Shown one piece after another: positions 52,949 to 64,000 of a stretch of DNA of 64,000 nucleotides. Position numbers and translations under genes: made by a program. The stretch covers positions 248,001 through 312,000 of the forward strand of contig NZ_JANFQF010000002.1 of assembly GCF_024438035.1 (NCBI RefSeq), written 5' to 3'. Under the pieces are notes generated by a model. That model was not told where the DNA came from. It did not search any database and saw nothing but the letters and a program-made list of their open reading frames with translations. Each line of letters starts with the position of its first letter. The first letter of the stretch is position 1. This DNA comes from Rhodococcus tibetensis (GTDB lineage: Bacteria > Actinomycetota > Actinomycetes > Mycobacteriales > Mycobacteriaceae).

Positions 52949-55900
52949 TTGTCTTCCCCGCTCATCGCCGCCGAGCCCTCGTCCGCCGATACTCCACTCG
53001 CCGGCCTGGCACGGATCGCATTGGCCGACGGCGTCATCGCGCAAGTGGCCGAGGTACTCGGACGCAGCCATCTCGACATCGTCGCTCCTGGGCCCGCCCG
53101 CCCGTTCGTCGCCGCGGCGCTCGCCGAGCGCACCCACCTGTTGCTCGTCACCGCCACCGGTCGCGAGGCCGACGACCTGACCGCCGAGCTCCGGGAGATG
53201 ATCGGCGACGCCGTCGCCCAGTTCCCCTCGTGGGAGACTCTGCCGCACGAGCGGCTGTCACCGAGTGCCGACACGGTCGGCCGGCGCATCGAGGTGCTCC
53301 GCCGGCTCGCGCGCCCGGACGACGTCTCATACGGTGCGCCGTTGCGGGTGATCGTCACCACGGTGCGCTCCCTCGTGCAGCCCATGGCGCCCGGCCTCGG
53401 GGAAATCGAACCGGTCACGCTGCGAGTAGGTACCGAGCACGACTTCGACGGACTTGTCCAGCGGCTCGTCGAAATGGCCTACACGCGCGTCGACATGGTC
53501 GGCAAGCGCGGGGAGTTCGCCGTGCGCGGTGGCATTCTCGACTTGTTCTCCCCTACCGCGGACCACCCCGTCCGCATCGAGTTCTGGGGCGACGAGGTCA
53601 CCGAGCTTCGTGCCTTCTCGGTGGCGGACCAGCGGTCGCTCCCCGAGGTCGAGCTCGACGCGGTGATCGCCCCGCCCTGCCGGGAACTCATCCTCACCCA
53701 GGACGTGCGCGATCGAGCCGCGCAGCTCGCGGCCGATAATCAGGCCGACGCCGCTCTCGTCGAGATGCTCGACAAGATGTCGGCGGGCATCCCGGTGGAG
53801 GGGATGGAAGCGTTGCTCCCGGTGCTGCGGCCCGGTCAGCTCCAGCTCCTCACCGATGTGCTGCCGGACGGCGCCCACATCCTGCTGTGCGACCCCGAGA
53901 AGATCAGAACCCGTGCCACCGACCTCGTGCGCACCGGCCAGGAGTTCCTCGAGGCCTCGTGGACTGCTGCCTCGATCGGCGCTGCCGCACCGCTCGACGC
54001 GTCGGCGTTGAAGGGCGGCGGTATCGACCTCGGTGCCTCCGCCTACCGTTCGCTTCGCCAGGTCCGGGAATCGGCGGAGGCCACCGGTCGCCCGTGGTGG
54101 AGCCTGAGCCCCCTCGCCTCCGGAAGCGGCGAAGAGCTCGAGCTGGCGATCACCGCGGCACCCCAGGTGCGCGGATCCGACGACCTGCTGGCCGAGTTGT
54201 TCGTCTCGCTGCGCGCCCACGTGACCACTGGCGGTCGCGCTGTCGTCGTCGTACCCGGCGCGGGCACCGCACACCGAGTGCTCGAACGGCTGCATGAGGC
54301 GGAAGTCCCCGCCGCCGAACTCATGGCGGGCGCGGAGCCGCCTCGTGGGCAGGTCGGTGTGCTCCGGGGAGCGCTGCACGACGGGCTCGTGCTGCCGGGT
54401 GACGACTCGACGCCCGGACTCGTCATCGCCACGGAGTCCGACCTCACCGGCAACCGGGTGGCCGCCGTCGGTGACGGCAAGAGGCTGCCCGCGAAGCGCC
54501 GCAACCAGGTCGATCCGCTCGCGCTGACAGCCGGAGACATGGTGGTGCACGACCAGCACGGCATCGGACGATTCGTCGAAATGGTCGAGCGCACCATCGG
54601 CGGCGCGCGGCGCGAGTACCTCGTGATCGAGTACGCCGCGAGCAAGCGCGGCCATCCCGGGGACCGCCTGTTCGTCCCCATGGAATCGCTCGATCAGCTC
54701 TCCCGGTACGTCGGCGGCGAGCTCCCTGCCCTGAGCAAGCTCGGCGGGTCCGACTGGGCCAACACCAAACGCAAGGCGCGCAAGGCAGTTCGTGAGATCG
54801 CCGGTGAACTCGTCCAGCTGTATGCGGCGCGTCAGGCGGCGCCCGGCCACGCCTTCGGGCCGGACACACCGTGGCAGAAGGAGATGGAGGACGCGTTCGC
54901 GTTCACCGAGACACTCGATCAGCTGACGGTGATCAGCGAGGTCAAGTCCGACATGGAGAAGCCGGTCCCGATGGACCGCGTCGTCATCGGTGACGTCGGA
55001 TACGGCAAGACCGAGATCGCGGTGCGTGCGGCGTTCAAGGCGGTTCAGGACGGTAAACAGGTGGCAGTGCTGGTGCCGACCACGCTTCTCGCGCAACAAC
55101 ATCTGCAGACCTTCACCGAGCGGATGGCGGCCTTCCCCGTGAAGGTGCGCGGGCTGTCCCGATTCACCGATCCAGGCGATTCCAAGGAAATCATCGCGGG
55201 CATGGCGGACGGAGAGATCGACGTGGTGGTCGGAACACACCGCCTGCTGCAAACCGGAATCCGGTGGAAGGACCTCGGCCTCGTGATCGTCGACGAGGAG
55301 CAGCGCTTCGGTGTCGAACACAAAGAGCACATCAAGGCGTTGCGCACACACGTCGACGTTCTCACCATGTCTGCCACACCCATTCCGCGAACGCTCGAGA
55401 TGAGCATGGCCGGCATCCGGGAGATGTCGACCATTCTGACGCCTCCGGAAGAACGGCACCCGATCCTCACCTACGTCGGTGCGTACGCCGACAAGCAGGT
55501 CGCTGCGGCGATCCGACGGGAACTGCTCCGCGACGGTCAAGTCTTCTATGTCCACAACCGGGTGAGCTCCATCGACAAGGCGGCGCAGCGTATCCGCGAA
55601 CTGGTGCCGGAAGCACGGGTGGCGGTGGCGCACGGCCAGATGAACGAGGACACCCTCGAGCGGACCGTGCAGGGCTTCTGGGAACGTGACTACGACGTCC
55701 TGGTGTGTACCACGATCATCGAGACGGGCCTCGACATCTCCAACGCCAACACGCTCATCGTCGAACGCGCCGATTCCCTGGGGCTCTCCCAGCTGCACCA
55801 GCTACGCGGGCGTGTCGGACGCAGTCGCGAACGTGGATACGCGTACTTCCTGTATCCGCCCGAGAAGCCGCTCACCGAAACGGCCTACGACCGGCTCGCT

Positions 55901-56599
55901 ACCATCTCGCAGAACTCGGACCTCGGCGCCGGTATGGCAGTGGCGATGAAAGACCTCGAGATCCGCGGTGCAGGAAACGTGCTGGGCGCCGAACAATCGG
56001 GCCATGTCGCGGGCGTCGGCTTCGACCTGTACGTGCGCCTGGTCGGCGAGGCGGTCGAGGCCTTCCGGGCAGCGGCGGACGGGAGACCCGTCGCCACGGA
56101 GGACGCCCCGAAAGAAGTCCGGATAGACCTCCCCGTCGACGCGCACATTCCCCCCGACTACGTCACCAGTGACCGCCTCCGCCTCGAGGGTTACCGCAAG
56201 CTCGCCGCAGCGACGGACCATGCCGGTATCACCGCAGTCGTGGACGAGCTCGTCGACCGGTACGGTCCGATGCCCGAGGAAGTACGCCGACTGGTCTCCG
56301 TGGCCAAGCTGCGCCTGCTGTGCCGCGAATACGGTCTCGAGGAGGTCGCGGTGGCGGGCACGCAGCTGAAGATCGCGCCTATGCCGCTGCCCGACTCGAA
56401 GCAGTTGCGGCTCAAGCGGATCTACCCGAGCGCCCAGTACCGGGCCACCACCGGAATGGTCCAGCTGCCGCTGCCGCGGGCTGGTTCGGGCGGTATCGGA
56501 GCCGAACGCGTGCGCGACGTGGAGCTGCTGCAGTACATCGCCGACTTCATCGTCGCGCTGGACGGCAAGGCTGCCGGGTCCGTGGTGATGGAGGCCTGA
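52949..56599 (+). CDS. mfd: transcription-repair coupling factor
   Basis: A ~1216-aa Mfd. N-terminal UvrB-like module ([20 protein letters not shown]), RNA-polymerase-interacting CarD-like domain ([16 protein letters not shown] near 530), RecG-like motor with Walker [10 protein letters not shown] (~680) and DEEQRFG (~780), and a C-terminal TRCF domain. It removes stalled polymerase and recruits UvrA. The TTG at 52949 has AGGAG 6 nt upstream; the TTG at 52943 would leave no spacing. Confidence 0.97.
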   Translation: MSSPLIAAEPSSADTPLAGLARIALADGVIAQVAEVLGRSHLDIVAPGPARPFVAAALAERTHLLLVTATGREADDLTAELREMIGDAVAQFPSWETLPHERLSPSADTVGRRIEVLRRLARPDDVSYGAPLRVIVTTVRSLVQPMAPGLGEIEPVTLRVGTEHDFDGLVQRLVEMAYTRVDMVGKRGEFAVRGGILDLFSPTADHPVRIEFWGDEVTELRAFSVADQRSLPEVELDAVIAPPCRELILTQDVRDRAAQLAADNQADAALVEMLDKMSAGIPVEGMEALLPVLRPGQLQLLTDVLPDGAHILLCDPEKIRTRATDLVRTGQEFLEASWTAASIGAAAPLDASALKGGGIDLGASAYRSLRQVRESAEATGRPWWSLSPLASGSGEELELAITAAPQVRGSDDLLAELFVSLRAHVTTGGRAVVVVPGAGTAHRVLERLHEAEVPAAELMAGAEPPRGQVGVLRGALHDGLVLPGDDSTPGLVIATESDLTGNRVAAVGDGKRLPAKRRNQVDPLALTAGDMVVHDQHGIGRFVEMVERTIGGARREYLVIEYAASKRGHPGDRLFVPMESLDQLSRYVGGELPALSKLGGSDWANTKRKARKAVREIAGELVQLYAARQAAPGHAFGPDTPWQKEMEDAFAFTETLDQLTVISEVKSDMEKPVPMDRVVIGDVGYGKTEIAVRAAFKAVQDGKQVAVLVPTTLLAQQHLQTFTERMAAFPVKVRGLSRFTDPGDSKEIIAGMADGEIDVVVGTHRLLQTGIRWKDLGLVIVDEEQRFGVEHKEHIKALRTHVDVLTMSATPIPRTLEMSMAGIREMSTILTPPEERHPILTYVGAYADKQVAAAIRRELLRDGQVFYVHNRVSSIDKAAQRIRELVPEARVAVAHGQMNEDTLERTVQGFWERDYDVLVCTTIIETGLDISNANTLIVERADSLGLSQLHQLRGRVGRSRERGYAYFLYPPEKPLTETAYDRLATISQNSDLGAGMAVAMKDLEIRGAGNVLGAEQSGHVAGVGFDLYVRLVGEAVEAFRAAADGRPVATEDAPKEVRIDLPVDAHIPPDYVTSDRLRLEGYRKLAAATDHAGITAVVDELVDRYGPMPEEVRRLVSVAKLRLLCREYGLEEVAVAGTQLKIAPMPLPDSKQLRLKRIYPSAQYRATTGMVQLPLPRAGSGGIGAERVRDVELLQYIADFIVALDGKAAGSVVMEA

Positions 56600-56602
56600 C
56601 CG

Positions 56603-57469
56603 ATGACGGTGATCCTGCTCGACCCCCTTCGGCCGCAGACGATCCCGATGGAAGCCCTCGGGGTCATCGGCGACGGCGTGCAGGTCACCGAGGAGGTCCC
56701 CGACGGTGTGCGGCAGTTCCTCACTGTCGTCCGGGAGGCGGATGTCCTGGTCAGCACGGATCGCGAGAACCCCGCCGTTCGTGCCCGGGTGGCCGGGGGA
56801 GACCGCGTGATCTCCGCGCCGAAAATTCTGGGCGACAACCTCGTCGAGGCCGCCGAAGTGATGGACCGGTTGTGGGGTTACGGGGGCTGGGAAGTGACGC
56901 AAACCCATCGCAGCCTCGCCCACTATCTCGTCGAGGAGACCTACGAGGTGCTCGACGCGATCGAGTCCGCCGATACCGGTGAGCTGCGCGAAGAACTGGG
57001 CGACCTCCTGCTGCAAGTGTTGTTCCATGCGCGGATCGCGTCGGCGTCGGACCTCTTCGACGTCGACGACGTGGCGGCCACCCTCGTCGCGAAGCTCGTC
57101 CACCGCAGTCCGCATCTCAGCGAAGACGTCGTCGGCCCCGTCGACATCGCCGAGCAGGAACGTGCATGGGAGATCCGGAAGGCGGCGGAAAAAGCCCGCG
57201 AATCGTGCCTCGACGGTGTCGCGCTCAGCCAACCCGCAGCATCCCTCGCGGCAAAGGTGACGGCCCGGGCTGCAAAGGCGGGTTTACCACCCGAGTTGGT
57301 ACCCGCAGAACTCGAGGCCGCTCTGCTGGCCGAGGCGGACGCCGAAACGACGCTGCGTGCGGCGACGCACGAGTTCATCGCACGCATCCGCGCCGCCGAA
57401 AAGGCCGCTCGCGCCGACGGCACACACGTCCTCCTGCCGGGGGACTGGTCCGCGCACTGGCCGTCCTGA
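56603..57469 (+). CDS. mazG: nucleoside triphosphate pyrophosphohydrolase MazG
   Basis: A 288-aa MazG. A variable N-terminal part is followed by the MazG core: ILGDNLVEAAEVMDRLWGYG, HRSLAHYLVEETYEVLDAIE, ELREELGDLLLQVLFHARIA (EExxE and ExxD metal ligands). It hydrolyses (d)NTPs including oxidised ones. It follows mfd by 3 bp, as in mycobacteria (Rv1020-Rv1021), and is translationally linked. Confidence 0.95.
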   Translation: MTVILLDPLRPQTIPMEALGVIGDGVQVTEEVPDGVRQFLTVVREADVLVSTDRENPAVRARVAGGDRVISAPKILGDNLVEAAEVMDRLWGYGGWEVTQTHRSLAHYLVEETYEVLDAIESADTGELREELGDLLLQVLFHARIASASDLFDVDDVAATLVAKLVHRSPHLSEDVVGPVDIAEQERAWEIRKAAEKARESCLDGVALSQPAASLAAKVTARAAKAGLPPELVPAELEAALLAEADAETTLRAATHEFIARIRAAEKAARADGTHVLLPGDWSAHWPS

Positions 57470-57492
57470 GCGCCCTGAAGCGTCCTGGCGGA

Positions 57493-57518
57493 TCCGCGGA
57501 CCTAGTGTGCGCGTCGCA
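57493..57518. repeat. 26-bp direct repeat, left copy
   Basis: Begins TCCGCGGACCTAG and ends GCGTCGCA; identical over 26 bp to 58546-58571. It overlaps the 3' end of the DUF559/AbiEi-like gene and lies 24 bp after the mazG stop. The pair brackets that gene exactly. Confidence 0.9.
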
Positions 57519-58476
57519 CTGGCGAGACGGGCTGCGACGTGAACGAAAGCGGCGCGGATCGGCAACCGAGTTCGCACGCGCGGCGGATCCGGGCGACGAC
57601 GGTCGCGGGGTCGTCCAAGTGCTTCCACGTCCATCGGGCCACGGCAGCCCCGGTCGCGCGGAGGTCGTCCTCGCGGAGCTTCTCCAGCCGGACCGACTCC
57701 GATTCCGAGCGTGTCGGGTGCAAGGAGTACTTCTCCAACCCGTCGAATTCGCCGACGACCCCGTGCTCCCGCCACAGAAAATCCACCCGGCCGACGGGAC
57801 GGCCGTCGAGGCCCGGCACCACTTGTTGTAGTTCGGGTGCCGGTAGCTCCTCGCGATGAAAGAGAACGCGGCTGCGAGATTCGCCGACACTCTCGCTGAG
57901 GCCATTCATGAACGCGACTGCCCGCCCGGCACGTCGTGCGCCGGTGCGATGGTGTGCACGGCAGACTGCGTCGGCAAGTTCGCTGTGGTCCGTCAGGCCG
58001 AGGTGTAGTGCATGATCACCCGAGACCACCGCTTGCTCGAACGGAACGGTGCGAGCGAAATCGACGAGGGAGCGCGCGAGAGTCGTGACCAGTATGCCGT
58101 CGATCACGGTCACCTCGTCGGGCGTGAACGGTGTGGCGTGCAGGTGGCGTCGGCGACTCTTCTTGCCGCCGTGGGTGCGATTGGCGGTCATGTGAACCAG
58201 TGCGAGGGGAACGTTCCACAGGTCGATTCCGTGGAGCGCAAGGGCAGACACATGACTTACCGCGGTTTCGGAGTTCGAGGCCAATGCTGTGGCATGCGCG
58301 AGAACGCGATGTCGACCGACGGTGTCGAGTACCGCGTCGTCCTCGCGTCGCAGGTACGCGCCTCGGCGCACGGTGAGTAGTTCACCGCGGCTGCGGGATC
58401 GGTGGAGCTCACCGTCGGTACAGCCGCGATCGAGTGCCGTGCAGCGTCGGACGAGTCCAGCGGGTTCCGAATCCAT
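57502..58476 (-). CDS. AbiEi-like / DUF559 (Vsr-like endonuclease fold) protein
   Basis: A 324-aa protein of a type scattered in actinobacterial genomes. The N-terminal part has a winged-helix antitoxin-like look (LHRSRSRGELLTVRRGAYLR) as in AbiEi. The C-terminal part (~220-300) has the DUF559/very-short-patch-repair-like core: VPGLDGRPVGRVDFLWREHG, VVGEFDGLEKYS, RLEKLREDDLRATG. It is opposite in direction to mazG and the transglycosylase and flanked by 26-bp direct repeats, suggesting insertion as a unit. Role unknown; defence or repair has been suggested for the fold. Confidence 0.85.
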   Translation of the reverse strand: MDSEPAGLVRRCTALDRGCTDGELHRSRSRGELLTVRRGAYLRREDDAVLDTVGRHRVLAHATALASNSETAVSHVSALALHGIDLWNVPLALVHMTANRTHGGKKSRRRHLHATPFTPDEVTVIDGILVTTLARSLVDFARTVPFEQAVVSGDHALHLGLTDHSELADAVCRAHHRTGARRAGRAVAFMNGLSESVGESRSRVLFHREELPAPELQQVVPGLDGRPVGRVDFLWREHGVVGEFDGLEKYSLHPTRSESESVRLEKLREDDLRATGAAVARWTWKHLDDPATVVARIRRACELGCRSAPLSFTSQPVSPVRRAH

Positions 58477-58545
58477 GCAGTCAGAGTGCCCGTGCCCGCG
58501 GAAGATCGGAAGGCGAGGTTTGCTGGTTGTGGATAACCTCCGGCC

Positions 58546-58571
58546 TCCGCGGACCTAGTGTGCGCGTCGCA
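58546..58571. repeat. 26-bp direct repeat, right copy
   Basis: Perfect match to 57493-57518, 70 bp upstream of the DUF559-like start and 98 bp before the lytic transglycosylase start. The repeat unit spacing is 1053 bp. Confidence 0.9.
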
Positions 58572-58668
58572 TCCGTGCGGAGCGGTGCGATGCGTACAGA
58601 AGCGGTGCGAATCGTGGCAGGGGCGACCGCGGAAGCCCCGGCGTTTCTTCGGCCGGCCGCTCCGCCAT

Positions 58669-60928
<2,260 letters not shown>

Positions 60929-60961
60929 TTTCCGGCTGTCGAGTAAAGGGGTACCTGGGTA

Positions 60962-61687
60962 GTGGCACAACGCGGTAGGCCGCGGTCGTCCGGAGCAAGT
61001 GCGGGCGGCCGGGCCGCCGGGCGTGGTGAACGAACGCGGCGAACCCGGACCGACGGTGTTCCCGGTGGTGCGCGGCGTCCCCGCACCACCAAGTCGACTC
61101 CGCCGGGTTCGACCGACAGCAAGACTGCTGCTCCCGAGGGTGCCGACACCGGAAAAGTACTGCCCGGTCGTGCCCGTCCCCGGCGGGTCGGCGCGACCGG
61201 GGTCGCGGCCCGAATTCCCCGCTCCGAGCACACCATTCTCGGATTGTCGACCGGCCGTGCCCTGATCCTCGTCGTGGTGGTGCTTCTCCTCGCGCTGACC
61301 CTTGCGGTTCCGCTGCGGACCTACCTCACCCAACGAGGTGAGGCCGACCGGCTTGCGGCAGAACAGGTTCAGCTCGAGGAGGAGCTTGCCGAACTGCGCA
61401 TTCTCGAGGAACGCTATTCCGACCCCGCCTACATCGAGGCGCAGGCACGTGGCCGGCTCCGCTGGGTCCGGCCCGGAGATACCCCGTACCAGGTACAGCT
61501 TCCCGGCGACTACAAGGAACCGCTGAAGCGGGAAGAGAAGGACGCCGAGATGGCGGGCCCCTGGTACTCCGACCTGTGGAAGACCGTTTCAGAACCCCCG
61601 GCAGCGCCCGAGGTGCAGCCCACGCCGGCTCCGGCGCCTGTGCCCCTGCCGCCCGCACCGCTAGAACCAGGAGAACCCACCGGGTGA
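60962..61687 (+). CDS. ftsB: FtsB/DivIC-type septum formation initiator
   Basis: A 241-aa single-pass membrane protein. The N-terminal ~95 residues are basic, Arg/Gly/Pro-rich and cytoplasmic; a membrane helix follows (ALILVVVVLLLALTLAVPL), then a coiled coil (EADRLAAEQVQLEEELAELR) and YSDPAYIEAQARGRLRWVRP, the FtsB/DivIC hallmark. The C-terminus is Pro/Ala-rich. It acts in the divisome with FtsQ/FtsL. It corresponds to Rv1024 in gene order. Start GTG; its stop overlaps the next gene by GTGA. Confidence 0.93.
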   Translation: MAQRGRPRSSGASAGGRAAGRGERTRRTRTDGVPGGARRPRTTKSTPPGSTDSKTAAPEGADTGKVLPGRARPRRVGATGVAARIPRSEHTILGLSTGRALILVVVVLLLALTLAVPLRTYLTQRGEADRLAAEQVQLEEELAELRILEERYSDPAYIEAQARGRLRWVRPGDTPYQVQLPGDYKEPLKREEKDAEMAGPWYSDLWKTVSEPPAAPEVQPTPAPAPVPLPPAPLEPGEPTG

Positions 61688-62238
61688 CCACTTCGTCCGA
61701 CCCGTCCCACCCCGTGTCGCAGGAAGACCTCGACGCCGTTGCCGCCCAACTCGGGCGCGAACCGCGTGGAGTGCTCGACATCGCGTACCGCAGCCCCGAC
61801 GGACGCCCAGGTGTCGTGAAGACGGCGCCGAAGCTTCCCGACGGCACCCCGTTCCCGACCCTGTACTACCTCACCGATCCACGGCTGACCGCCGAGGCCA
61901 GCCGACAGGAGTCGGCTGGGGTGATGCGGGAGATGACGGAGCGTCTCGCCACCGATCCCGAGTTGGCGGCCGCGTATCGGCGGGCGCACGAGTCGTACCT
62001 GGCCGAGCGTGATGCGATCGAACCGCTGGGAACCGACTTCACCGGCGGCGGCATGCCCGACCGCGTCAAGTGCCTGCACGTGCTGATGGCCCATTCACTC
62101 GCGAAGGGGCCGGGGGTCAATCCGCTCGGCGACGAGTCGGTCGCCCTCGCCGCTTCGGCGGCCGGTGGAAAGCTGCGAGGCACGGCCATTCCGGCGGACT
62201 GGCCGGGTATCGACGATATCGAGAGTCCCGAACAGTGA
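61684..62238 (+). CDS. DUF501 family protein
   Basis: A 184-aa DUF501 protein: VAAQLGREPRGVLDIAYRSP, PGVVKTAPKLPDGTPFPTLY, YLTDPRLTAEASRQES and GMPDRVKCLHVLMAHSLAKG. The function is unknown, but the family is conserved beside ftsB and ppx (Rv1025). GTG 61684 overlaps the previous stop; its own stop overlaps the ppx start by GTGA, so three genes are coupled. Confidence 0.93.
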   Translation: MTTSSDPSHPVSQEDLDAVAAQLGREPRGVLDIAYRSPDGRPGVVKTAPKLPDGTPFPTLYYLTDPRLTAEASRQESAGVMREMTERLATDPELAAAYRRAHESYLAERDAIEPLGTDFTGGGMPDRVKCLHVLMAHSLAKGPGVNPLGDESVALAASAAGGKLRGTAIPADWPGIDDIESPEQ

Positions 62239-63179
62239 CGCGGGTAGCGGCCGTCGACTGCGGAACCAATTCGATTCGTCTGCTCATCGCCGACATCGAC
62301 ACCGACGGCGCACTGCACGACGTGTGCCGGGAGATGCGGGTCGTCCGGCTAGGTCAGGGTGTCGACGCCACCGGTCGTCTCGCCCCCGAGGCCATCGAAC
62401 GCACACGAATCGCCCTGAGCGAGTACGCAAGCCTGATCAGTGACGCCGGCGCCACCGCCGTGCGGATGGTGGCCACCTCCGCCACCCGGGACGCATCCAA
62501 TCGAGAAGACTTCTTCTCGATGCCCAGGGACGTGCTGGGGTCCGTGATAGCGGGCGCCGGAGCCGAGGTGATCACCGGTGACGAAGAAGCGCGGTTGTCG
62601 TTCAACGGTGCGGTGGGGGAGCTCGATGCAGCCCAGGGTCCGTTCGTGGTGGTCGATCTCGGAGGCGGTTCCACCGAGGTAGTGTTCGGAGACGAATCCG
62701 GCGTCCACGCGGCGTTCTCCACCGACATCGGCTGTGTGCGGATCACCGAGAGATGCCTGCACGACGACCCGCCCACCGCCGCGCAGGTCGAGGCGGCCCG
62801 CACCTTCGCGAAGGAGCGCCTCGACGAGGCCTTCGCCCGTGTGCCCGTCGAGCAAGCACGAACCTGGGTGGGTGTGGCAGGCACGATGACCACCATCGCG
62901 GCGCTGGCGAAGAAACTGCCCGAGTACGACGCCGAGCAGGTCCACCTCTCCCGGGTCCCACTACCCAGGCTGCGTGAGGTCTGCGAGTCGCTGATCGCCA
63001 TGACGCACGACGAGCGGGCCGCACTCGGGCCGATGCACCCGGGACGGGTCGACGTCATCGGCGGCGGTGCGATCGTCACCCTCGCACTCGCCGAGGCGCT
63101 GGAACGCAAAGCCGGCATCGACGAACTCGTGGTCAGCGAGCACGACATCCTCGACGGAATCGCGATGTCCATCGGCTGA
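62235..63179 (+). CDS. ppx: Ppx/GppA-family exopolyphosphatase
   Basis: A 314-aa actin-like ATPase-fold phosphatase: VAAVDCGTNSIRLLIADI (phosphate 1 loop), VRMVATSATRDASNREDF, FVVVDLGGGSTEVVFGDES (phosphate 2 loop). Short form without the C-terminal HD domain, as in M. tuberculosis Ppx2 (Rv1026). It hydrolyses polyphosphate and possibly pppGpp. GTG start at 62235 is fixed by the 4-bp overlap with the DUF501 gene. Confidence 0.95.
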   Translation: MTRVAAVDCGTNSIRLLIADIDTDGALHDVCREMRVVRLGQGVDATGRLAPEAIERTRIALSEYASLISDAGATAVRMVATSATRDASNREDFFSMPRDVLGSVIAGAGAEVITGDEEARLSFNGAVGELDAAQGPFVVVDLGGGSTEVVFGDESGVHAAFSTDIGCVRITERCLHDDPPTAAQVEAARTFAKERLDEAFARVPVEQARTWVGVAGTMTTIAALAKKLPEYDAEQVHLSRVPLPRLREVCESLIAMTHDERAALGPMHPGRVDVIGGGAIVTLALAEALERKAGIDELVVSEHDILDGIAMSIG

Positions 63180-63228
63180 GCTAATCTGATCTGCGCAAGG
63201 TCGCCGGTACACACCCCGGCGGTCAGCA

Positions 63229-63302
63229 GCCCCTATAGCCCAATTGGCAGAGGCAGCGGACTTAAAATCCGCACAGTGTCGGTTCGAGTCCGACTGGGGG
63301 CA
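63229..63302 (+). tRNA. tRNA-Leu (anticodon TAA), short variable loop
   Basis: Cloverleaf: acceptor GCCCCTA / TGGGGGC, D-arm with AATTGG, anticodon stem GCGGA / TCCGC around CTTAAAA (anticodon TAA), variable loop of only about 5 nt, and T-arm GTCGG-TTCGAGT-CCGAC. Leucine tRNAs normally have a long variable arm, so the shape is unusual for the codon assignment. CCA is not encoded. It sits 50 bp after ppx. Confidence 0.9.
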
Positions 63303-63479
63303 CAGTGAAAGACCTGGTAGAGCGATTTTGAAGGCGCTTGCGGTGGGGAGCGGGGCCGGGCATCCCGCCCCCGTCGCTCCGTCTGCGAGGGACAGCGGGC
63401 AACACCCCAGGTGATGTCGGGACCGGTCGGTATGCTGTCGCGTATGGAGCTGAGCACTGCCACTGCCAGCATCCTGTCC

Positions 63480-63650
63480 GAGGAGTTCCTTTACGCCCGA
63501 ACCTGGACCAGCGAGCAGCAACGCGCACGGGCCCTCGAGGTGTGGAATGTGCACTACAACTACCATCGACCCCACACTGCTGTCGGAAACCGGCCGCCTG
63601 CGAGCAAACTCACCGCCGGTGTCACGAACGTCATGGCCTCATACAGCTAG
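63480..63650 (+). pseudogene. IS481-type transposase C-terminal fragment
   Basis: The frame reads EEFLYARTWTSEQQRARALE, VWNVHYNYHRPHTAVGNRPP and ends ASKLTAGVTNVMASYS, the C-terminal ~55 residues of IS481-family integrase-core transposases. The catalytic part upstream is missing and replaced by unrelated sequence, so this is a remnant next to the tRNA-Leu. The surrounding intergenic stretch 63303-63870 holds no other gene I can support. Confidence 0.8.
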
Positions 63651-63870
63651 CCGACAAGTCACCCGTCCTGGGACACACGGAGGCTGCGACTCCGGGTCGG
63701 CTTACCGATAGGGCGTTCGGCAGGCCCAAAAAATCAGCCGAGAGGCGGCGTTCTTCATTCACGCGCCGATAGTGCCCACAAAGACACAGTCAACGCCCAG
63801 GTTGCTCCCAGGTCCCTACGAGCCGGGGGCACGAAGGTGATCGTCGACAACAACTCGAAGGGATTCATCC

Positions 63871-64000
63871 ATGGCCACCGTTCTCGACCCGGCACCGCCG
63901 CAGCCGAATGCGTCGTTGCCGTCGCGACGCGCGAACCTTGGAACCAAGGTCGCGCTCGCTGTCCTTCTGGTCGTCACCGCCGTTCTCTACCTGTGGGGGC
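63871..64000 (+). CDS. N-terminus of membrane protein, cut by window edge
   Basis: ATG 63871 with GAAGGGA upstream. The first 43 codons give a Pro-rich, positively charged start (LPSRRANLGTK) and a first membrane helix (VALAVLLVVTAVLYLWG). This resembles the start of actinobacterial phospholipid-carrier-dependent (family 39/ArnT-like) glycosyltransferases, but too little is present to be sure. Confidence 0.6.
   Translation, partial: MATVLDPAPPQPNASLPSRRANLGTKVALAVLLVVTAVLYLWG

Noticed and set aside
53327-55798. Very long open frame antisense to mfd
   Set aside because: It mirrors the high-GC codon structure of mfd, has no recognisable domain and lies wholly inside a conserved gene.

Overview
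The window looks like a chromosomal segment of a high-GC actinobacterium of the Rhodococcus / mycolic-acid-bacterium type. The best evidence is the right third, which keeps the gene order known from Mycobacterium tuberculosis Rv1017c-Rv1026 (prs, glmU, TetR, mfd, mazG, LpqU-like lytic transglycosylase, eno, ftsB-like gene, DUF501 gene, ppx), ending in a tRNA-Leu. A FadE5-type acyl-CoA dehydrogenase, a ChoD-type oxidase and frequent 4-bp GTGA/ATGA gene overlaps fit the same group.

Layout. (1) 1-19582: a CoA-dependent catabolic cluster for an unidentified carboxylic-acid or lactone-like substrate. It encodes a PadR regulator, a FadH-type 2,4-dienoyl-CoA reductase, a luciferase-like oxidoreductase, two closely similar acyl-CoA ligases, two related metallo-beta-lactamase (MBL) hydrolases, an alpha/beta hydrolase present twice, MaoC, three SDR/MDR reductases, two crotonase-fold proteins and an acyl-CoA dehydrogenase. 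At least 1403 bp at the left edge recur at 7858-9260 with one mismatch. The divergent promoter regions at about 2.07 kb and 15.8 kb share the palindrome TGCAACAAGTTGCA, which suggests one regulator acts on both. (2) 19.6-41 kb: a mosaic of intact genes and decayed ones. Intact: acetoacetate-CoA ligase, a cytosolic two-component system, an SDR, an unrecognised gene, a desaturase-reductase-ferredoxin fusion with a PucR regulator, and a TetR/MFS efflux pair. Broken: ferredoxin, alpha/beta hydrolase, FadE5-type dehydrogenase, ChoD-type oxidase, NtaA-type monooxygenase, quinone oxidoreductase and an IS481-type transposase scrap. Two homologous segments (19985-20207 and 36757-36990) mark old rearrangements. 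(3) 41-64 kb: the conserved housekeeping block. Two accessory units sit inside it: a regulatory/signalling island at 46-52.8 kb (gamma-butyrolactone-receptor-like TetR, two small effector-binding-like proteins, then an operon of an unknown gene, moeY and a GAF-GGDEF-EAL protein resembling M. tuberculosis Rv1356c-Rv1354c), and a single DUF559/AbiEi-like gene at 57.5-58.5 kb bracketed by a perfect 26-bp direct repeat.

How the genes may work together (inference). A hydrolase or MBL lactonase would release an acid, a ligase would make its CoA thioester, and the dehydrogenase, hydratases, SDRs, MDR enoyl reductase and FadH would carry out beta-oxidation of an unsaturated or branched chain. Acetoacetate-CoA ligase would recover acetoacetate. 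The substrate cannot be read from sequence. No rRNA, CRISPR array or intact transposon was found.
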